From: Chersky-840 sp050011815
GTDB taxonomy: Bacteria; Actinomycetota; Acidimicrobiia; Acidimicrobiales; UBA8190
Length of the DNA: 64,000 nucleotides
Reading direction: 5' to 3'
Assembly (NCBI GenBank): GCA_050011815.1
Contig: JBEKIJ010000019.1
Location: forward strand, 62,001 to 126,000
This document shows, piece by piece, positions 60,241-64,000 of this stretch. The notes under the pieces were generated by a model, which saw only the letters and a list, made by a program, of their open reading frames with translations, had not been told where the DNA came from and did no database searches. The position numbers and the translations under genes are program-made. Position 1 is the stretch's first letter. Each line of letters starts with the position of its first letter.

Positions 60241-60256
60241 TGTGACTTTGGTCACA
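60241..60256. promoter_or_regulatory. Perfect CRP/GlxR-type binding site
   Basis: TGTGACTTTGGTCACA matches the TGTGA-N6-TCACA consensus of CRP-family regulators with no mismatch. It lies about 82 bp upstream of the predicted transcript start of the esterase gene and about 140 bp upstream of the divergent zinc-ribbon gene, so either could be the target. A class III adenylyl cyclase is encoded in the same window. Confidence 0.55.
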
Positions 60257-60293
60257 TCGGGGCGGGCCGGGGGTCCGGGGGCAGGTCTACCGG

Positions 60294-60323
60294 TTGACGG
60301 TATATCGGTAGCCGATATATAGT
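60294..60323 (+). promoter_or_regulatory. Esterase promoter with palindrome between -35 and -10
   Basis: TTGACG (60294-60299) and TATAGT (60318-60323) are 18 bp apart; transcription would start at the ATG (60331), giving a leaderless mRNA. The perfect 8-3-8 palindrome TATATCGG-TAG-CCGATATA (60301-60319) fills the spacer. Palindromes of this ATATCG/CGATAT type are bound by PadR- or TetR-family repressors; the regulator gene is not adjacent. Confidence 0.6.
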
Positions 60324-60330
60324 TTCCGGG

Positions 60331-61317
60331 ATGCCGACGGCGCCGCGTCCGAGGTCCGATCCCGACGCCACCGAGGGGCGCGGTGCCGCACCGGCGGGCA
60401 GCGCGGAGCCCGACCGGCCCTCCACCCGGCGCCGTTTCCTCGCCTGGGGCCTGGGGACGGCCGTGGTGGCGGCGGCCGGGGTCACCGGCGTCGAGCTCGT
60501 GGACCGAGGCGTGCTCCCCGGGCACGGGATGCTGCTCACGGTGGAAGGGGCGTGTGCCGTGGCCTCACCCGGGCTCGAGTTCTCGACCCCGGGCCCGGCC
60601 TCCTCGGGCCGGTTCTTGTCCCGGGCCCGGCGCCGGGTCGTCGGGTACACGATCGCCTATCCACCCGGCCACGGCCCGGGGAGCGTGCTCCCCCTGATCG
60701 TGATGCTCCACGGGTACGGGGCCGACCACACCGACGCCCTGTCGGGGATGTCGCCGGCCCAGGCGGTGGCGATCAAGGTGGACGGTCGACCGCTGGTCCC
60801 CATGGCGATGGTCACGGTGGACGGGGGAGGCGGGTATTGGCACCCCCACCCCGGCGACGACCCGCTGGGGATGGTGGTCGACGAACTGATCCCGATGTGT
60901 CGGGCCCGGGGGCTCGGGCGGCCCGCCCAAGGGCTCGCCACGATGGGGATCTCCATGGGCGGGTACGGGGCGCTCGTGGTGGCCGAGCGGTATCCCGCCA
61001 TGGTGCGGGCGGTGGCCGCCATCAGCCCGGCGGTGTGGACGACCTACGCCGAGGCCCACGGGGCCAACCCCGGCGCGTACTCCTCAGCCCGGGATTTCGC
61101 CGCCTACGACGCCGTCACCCACGCCTCGGCGCTGGCCGGGATCCCCGTTCGGGTGGCGTCGGGCCTCGACGACCCGTTCCAGCCCGGGGTGCGGGCGTTG
61201 GCGGCCTCGCTCCACCACGCCACGGTGGACTTCTCCAAGGGATGTCACTCGGGGCCGTTCTTCGTGGCCCAGGAACCCCCGTCGCTGGCCTTCCTCTCAG
61301 ACCACCTCGGTGGCTGA
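60331..61317 (+). CDS. Tat-exported esterase of the alpha/beta hydrolase fold (esterase D/FrmB-like)
   Basis: A 328-residue protein. STRRRFLAWGLGTAVVAAAGVTG at about 31-53 is a twin-arginine signal. LPLIVMLHGYGADH provides the oxyanion region, GISMGGYGALVVAERYP the nucleophile elbow (GxSxG), VRVASGLDDPFQPG the Asp and FSKGCHSGPFF the His. It resembles the antigen-85/esterase D hydrolases that act on acyl or feruloyl esters outside the cell. Its ATG coincides with the predicted transcript start. A palindrome inside the promoter and a perfect CRP-type site upstream suggest two layers of control. Confidence 0.85.
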   Translation: MPTAPRPRSDPDATEGRGAAPAGSAEPDRPSTRRRFLAWGLGTAVVAAAGVTGVELVDRGVLPGHGMLLTVEGACAVASPGLEFSTPGPASSGRFLSRARRRVVGYTIAYPPGHGPGSVLPLIVMLHGYGADHTDALSGMSPAQAVAIKVDGRPLVPMAMVTVDGGGGYWHPHPGDDPLGMVVDELIPMCRARGLGRPAQGLATMGISMGGYGALVVAERYPAMVRAVAAISPAVWTTYAEAHGANPGAYSSARDFAAYDAVTHASALAGIPVRVASGLDDPFQPGVRALAASLHHATVDFSKGCHSGPFFVAQEPPSLAFLSDHLGG

Positions 61318-61334
61318 GGACGGGTCCCGGCTTC

Positions 61335-61445
61335 TCAGGAGGGAGAGGCGGGGGAGGGAGGCTTGGGGGCGGTGTGGGCCAGCACGTCCCGAAGGAACCG
61401 CAGCAGGTCGCACCGGAAGCAGTAGTCGCGGCATCGATGACCCAT
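61335..61445 (-). CDS. Possible small cysteine-rich protein (36 aa)
   Basis: A 36-codon ORF opposite the spacer after the esterase gene. It reads MGHRCRDYCFRCDLLRFLRD at the N-terminus and a Pro/Ser-rich tail. Three Cys (CRDYCFRC) and a His in the first 12 residues could bind a metal. The ATG is preceded by GGGGGGAAGG at good spacing, which is the main reason for listing it. I know no family. The remainder of the 310-bp spacer shows nothing else. Confidence 0.4.
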   Translation of the reverse strand: MGHRCRDYCFRCDLLRFLRDVLAHTAPKPPSPASPS

Positions 61446-61624
61446 GGACCCTTCCCCCCCTCACGACCGTCCTCGCCGAGCCCAGGCTCGGGTCGGGTTG
61501 CCCCCTGTCGTCTGGGCCAACCGTGATCCCCGAGCCTCACCGGCTGCACTATCGGTTCCCAACATTTGCCCAACAGCAACCCGGGGTCCAGTCGGACCGC
61601 TCTCCCCCCGCTCTCGGAATGTCT

Positions 61625-63130
61625 CTAATGTCGACCCGACAGGCCCGGGCCCCAGCGCCCCCGGCCCCCGGAGGTGGCGTCGTGATCCGTGGTGAAGGGA
61701 CCGCTGTCGTGAGAGGCGTCACTCCCGACGAGGTCTTCGATTTCGTTCTCGACCCGGCCCAGTACACCAAGGCGGACACCAAGATGGTGTGGGTCACCAA
61801 GCTCGCCGATGTCCCCGACGGCATGCTGGCCCGCGAGGACGGCAAGTTCCTCGGCCTGTTCAAAGGGTCGGTGGTGACGCGCTACCGGTGGACGCGCCCG
61901 ACGAGCATCGACGTCACCCTCGAGCACGGCGTCCCGCGTTCGCTGCACGCCTGGTTCGAGATCGATGCGGTGGAGGGGGGGACGCGCGTGCGCCACGTCG
62001 AGGAGCTCGACCTCGGGCACGGGCTGCTCGGATCGCTGCACGACGCCGTGGCCCGCTCGTGGTTCGCGCGTTCGGTCACCAGTGAGGTGGCCGAGATCGC
62101 ACGACTGCTCGAGGCAGGCGAGCGCGGTCGAGGGCCCGACCACGGCGAGGGGTCGTGAGCGTTCGCCGCCCCTGACGACGGCGGCGCCAGACGACGGCGG
62201 CGCCTGGACGGGCAGCAGGTTGGCGGGTGACCCCGACTCGTTGTGGTGGCTGTGCCACAGCCCGGGCGGGGTCACGAAGGCGCCGCCGGGCTCCCAGTCC
62301 ACCCGGACCGGGTCGACGATGGTGCCGTCGGCCCGGATGTCGGGGCCGACCAGCGAGTAGCACCCCGGATCGCACTGGACGATGAGATCGAGGGCGATGC
62401 TCTGGTGACGGTGGGGGCGCTGCACGTGCCCGGCGGGCAGCACCCCGAGCATCGCCCACAGCGTGTGCGTCACGGTCAGGGTCTGGTCGTTGCGGGCGTT
62501 GCCGAGAAGCACCGCCACCCGGCTGCGGGTGGCGGCGTCGGGGTCGGCGGCCACCTCGGCCAGCCGCGCCCGGGCCCGTCGGCCGTCGAAGCGGGTCGGG
62601 GCGAATCGGGGCTCGGTGGCCTGCACGCCGAGATAGGCGAGCAGCGGGGAGTCGTCGACGTGGTACAGAACCGCACCCACCTCGGCGCAGTGCCGGGCCT
62701 GTGAGCAGCCCGGCAAGGTGACGACATCGCCGGCCTCCCAGGCGACCCGACCCGCACCTCCCGGTCCCTCGACGTCGGAGTAGCCGCGTCCTTCCAGGCA
62801 GTAAAAGAGGGCGCTGGTGGCGTTGGGGGCGAGGGCGAGGGTTTCACCTTCGGCGATGCACACGAACCGGGCCACCAGGGACGGGCCCGTGGCCGGGTAC
62901 GAGGTCCCGAGCACGTCCGAAAGGTCCAGGTCGACGACCCGGGTCGTGTCCGGGTCGTGGCACCGGGCCGGGAAGGCGCGGATCGGGACCGTGCTCGTGT
63001 GGCCGGACCCGATGGGGTCGACCGCCGCGCTGTACTCGTAGAAGCGTGCGTCGCCGGTCCAGTCCTCGACGGCCAGCCCGATCCCGATGCCCGCCGATTC
63101 TCCGACGGGGTGGGTGGCGACGGTGTCCAT
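61625..63130 (-). CDS. Double-cupin protein, C-terminus running antisense over the SRPBCC gene
   Basis: The frame from ATG 63130 encodes 501 residues. The first 309 or so are a bicupin: LVARFVCIAEGETLALAPNATSALFYCLEGRGYSDVEGPG, WEAGDVVTLPG, then GVLPAGHVQRPHRHQSIALDLIVQ, WEPGGAFVTPPGLWHSHHNESG with His metal ligands, like gentisate dioxygenase-type cupins. Homologues should end soon after LLPVQ. Here no stop occurs, and about 190 low-complexity residues antisense to the SRPBCC gene follow. A 16-bp tandem repeat sits at the switch point (62174-62204). Either the end has been lost or disturbed, or the tail is really translated. A conservative gene end is near 62200. Confidence 0.7.
   Translation of the reverse strand: MDTVATHPVGESAGIGIGLAVEDWTGDARFYEYSAAVDPIGSGHTSTVPIRAFPARCHDPDTTRVVDLDLSDVLGTSYPATGPSLVARFVCIAEGETLALAPNATSALFYCLEGRGYSDVEGPGGAGRVAWEAGDVVTLPGCSQARHCAEVGAVLYHVDDSPLLAYLGVQATEPRFAPTRFDGRRARARLAEVAADPDAATRSRVAVLLGNARNDQTLTVTHTLWAMLGVLPAGHVQRPHRHQSIALDLIVQCDPGCYSLVGPDIRADGTIVDPVRVDWEPGGAFVTPPGLWHSHHNESGSPANLLPVQAPPSSGAAVVRGGERSRPLAVVGPSTALACLEQSCDLGHLTGDRTREPRAGHGVVQRSEQPVPEVELLDVAHARPPLHRIDLEPGVQRTRDAVLEGDVDARRARPPVARHHRPFEQAEELAVLAGQHAVGDIGELGDPHHLGVRLGVLGRVENEIEDLVGSDASHDSGPFTTDHDATSGGRGRWGPGLSGRH
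61628..62158 (+). CDS. SRPBCC-family protein (polyketide cyclase/dehydrase-like)
   Basis: A 176-residue protein. After a Pro/Ala-rich N-terminus the START-like fold runs from VIRGEGTAVVRGVTPDEVFDFVLDPAQYTKADTKMVWV through FLGLFKGSVVTRYRWTRPTSIDVTLEHG, WFEIDAVEGGTRVRHVEELDLG to a long C-terminal helix. This is the usual hydrophobic-ligand pocket of SRPBCC proteins; the ligand is unknown. Starts at 61628 or GTG 61682 are both possible. On the other strand an open frame continuous with the cupin gene runs through the whole gene. Confidence 0.8.
   Translation: MSTRQARAPAPPAPGGGVVIRGEGTAVVRGVTPDEVFDFVLDPAQYTKADTKMVWVTKLADVPDGMLAREDGKFLGLFKGSVVTRYRWTRPTSIDVTLEHGVPRSLHAWFEIDAVEGGTRVRHVEELDLGHGLLGSLHDAVARSWFARSVTSEVAEIARLLEAGERGRGPDHGEGS
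62174..62204. repeat. 16-bp tandem repeat at the end of the cupin homology
   Basis: GACGACGGCGGCGCC occurs at 62174-62188 and again at 62190-62204, a period of 16 bp. As 16 is not a multiple of three, gain or loss of one copy shifts the cupin reading frame. It lies between the SRPBCC stop (62158) and the point where cupin homology ends. Confidence 0.7.
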
Positions 63131-63709
63131 GGCACCAGTATCTGTCACCACGGTGCGTCGTGTGTGACGCGCCCGTCGCCGACGCCGGGTCGACGGTCCA
63201 CAGGCCCCGTCGCCGGTGGTGTCATCTGGGGATGACCTGGGGAAGACCCTGTACCTTCCTGGGGAAATGTTCCCCACAATTGGGGATGGCGGGACAAATT
63301 CTCTGGAGAACATCGGGATATCGCGTCGCCCTATTGACCTTCGTTGAGCGCAGGCGCAGAGTGGTGATCAGCCGAACGAACAACGACCCTCTGGAAGCCG
63401 GAGAGAGCGCCGCAAGGCGGGATCACCGGGGAAACGGAGGGGGACGAGTTCGCCGGCGAGGCGGATGGTGAAGTAGCGGGAGGTTCCCTGGGATCGACCG
63501 TTACAACGCCCGGACCGGGGGTCGTCCGACCCATGGAAAGGGCGAGCCCTCAGCCGAGGGCGCGGCCCCGAGGAGTGCGGGCGACTTCGGTCGCACCGGC
63601 TACTCGGGGTCTCGCCGCGTCCGGGCCCCGACACCTTCGTCCCGGCGCGTCGCGCACGCTCACCGCGTACGCGCGTTCCGCAGACCCGGCGCGCCCGCCC
63701 GGCGTGTCG
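63131..63709. other. 579-bp spacer with phased TGGGGA repeats, no clear gene
   Basis: No ORF here has convincing coding character on either strand. TGGGGA occurs at 63227, 63238, 63260 and 63281. A TTGACC element at 63336 could be a -35 box, but no matching -10 is convincing. The GC-rich part after 63340 can fold extensively, yet I could not match it to RNase P RNA, tmRNA, SRP RNA or a known riboswitch. Confidence 0.45.
63227..63286. promoter_or_regulatory. Helically phased TGGGGA array with a 7-3-7 palindrome
   Basis: TGGGGA starts at 63227, 63238, 63260 and 63281, spacings of 11, 22 and 21 bp, that is on one face of the helix. The third copy is part of the perfect palindrome TGGGGAA-ATG-TTCCCCA (63260-63276). 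It lies about 100-155 bp upstream of the cupin start and could be a multi-site operator. The binding protein is unknown. Confidence 0.45.
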
Positions 63710-64000
63710 TCAGCGGATCCTGAAGGTGGTGTCGTGGCGGGGGTCCTCCTCGGTGATCTCGATGCCATCGACGCGTGCCCAGGCGGGTCCCTGGCGACAC
63801 CACGCCACCAGCGCCTCGACGGCCAGGGGTGAGCCTTCGAAGGCGGCCTCCACGTCGCCGTGCTCGGTGTTGCGCACCCACCCCGCCACCTGCGCGTCGG
63901 CGGCCCGGGCGAGACACGACGCCCGGAAGCCGACGGCCTGGACGCGCCCGTGGATCAGGACCCGGCGCCGGACGGTGCCGGTCCCCCCGTCCCGGCCCGT
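63710..64000 (-). CDS. Acylphosphatase, start beyond the window edge
   Basis: The last 96 codons of a minus-strand gene. RRRVLIHGRVQAVGFRASCLARAADAQVAGWVRNTEHGDVEAAFEG carries the acylphosphatase signature HGxVQxVGFR (phosphate loop with catalytic Arg) and GWVRN with the catalytic Asn. VAWCRQGPAWARVDGIEI and the end TFRIR complete the small alpha/beta sandwich. It hydrolyses acyl phosphates. No start codon is seen before the window edge, so the gene begins to the right; only a few residues should be missing, as the family is about 90-100 aa. Confidence 0.85.
   Translation of the reverse strand, partial: TGRDGGTGTVRRRVLIHGRVQAVGFRASCLARAADAQVAGWVRNTEHGDVEAAFEGSPLAVEALVAWCRQGPAWARVDGIEITEEDPRHDTTFRIR

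Noticed and set aside
63340..63709. Structured RNA in the last spacer (RNase P, tmRNA, SRP RNA, c-di-AMP riboswitch)
   Set aside because: None of the diagnostic conserved segments of these RNAs could be found, although the sequence is able to fold.

Overview
The window is high-GC DNA with many GTG starts, several probably leaderless promoters and actinobacterial families: a TIGR03084-type protein, DUF5134, a Cys-containing ribosomal protein S18, a Nur/Fur-type regulator and formate-THF ligase with a separate cyclodeaminase-like protein. I read it as a chromosomal segment from an actinobacterium, possibly class Acidimicrobiia. That placement is an inference from gene content, not a phylogenetic result. 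I found no rRNA, tRNA, CRISPR array, transposase or prophage.

Layout. 1-2.0 kb: the end of a minimal metallopeptidase, an ABM-like protein, then a lower-GC, gene-poor stretch with small orphan ORFs. 2.0-6.9 kb: alpha/beta hydrolase, TIGR03084 protein, two methyltransferases and an MFS exporter. 6.9-13.4 kb: a Tat-exported phospholipase C-type phosphoesterase, an amidase, a Fur-family regulator divergent from a NiCoT nickel transporter with an operator-like palindrome between them, a DinB-fold protein and a beta-carbonic anhydrase. 13.7-19.7 kb: a membrane spermidine-synthase-like protein, a YfhO-like membrane protein and a lower-GC glycosyltransferase. 19.9-26.0 kb: a copper locus (HMA chaperone, CopA with an extra C-terminal domain, lipoprotein, two membrane proteins including a DUF5134 protein) with a divergent ArsR regulator. 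26.0-28.9 kb: chorismate mutase and EfeB/EfeO. 29.0-35.5 kb: a surface cluster of a second phospholipase C and two anchored secreted proteins, preceded by direct repeats like PhoP boxes. 35.5-39.8 kb: peroxiredoxin, S18, TypA and small proteins. 39.8-49.98 kb: a zinc-ribbon/adenylyl cyclase/AAA protein, VOC protein, SLC13/ArsB-like transporter, LigB dioxygenase, amidase, TrmO and an acyltransferase. 50-58 kb: a membrane glycosyltransferase-like protein, a phytoene-desaturase-type oxidoreductase, MerR divergent from a MaoC-type hydratase, folate C1 enzymes and a third amidase. 58-64 kb: a GspE-type ATPase, zinc-ribbon proteins, a Tat esterase behind a perfect CRP-type site, an SRPBCC protein overlapped antisense by a cupin ORF, and a partial acylphosphatase.

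The best leads are: (1) 11-bp GTTCACC-type direct repeats in front of both phospholipase C genes and, more weakly, a neighbouring surface-protein gene, suggesting a phosphate-starvation regulon; (2) the copper operon, where a DUF5134 protein carries three HxxMxxxM motifs and CopA ends in a YtkA-like extracytoplasmic domain; (3) several operator-like palindromes placed at promoters (Nur-type, MerR-type, CRP-type, and one between the -35 and -10 boxes of the esterase).
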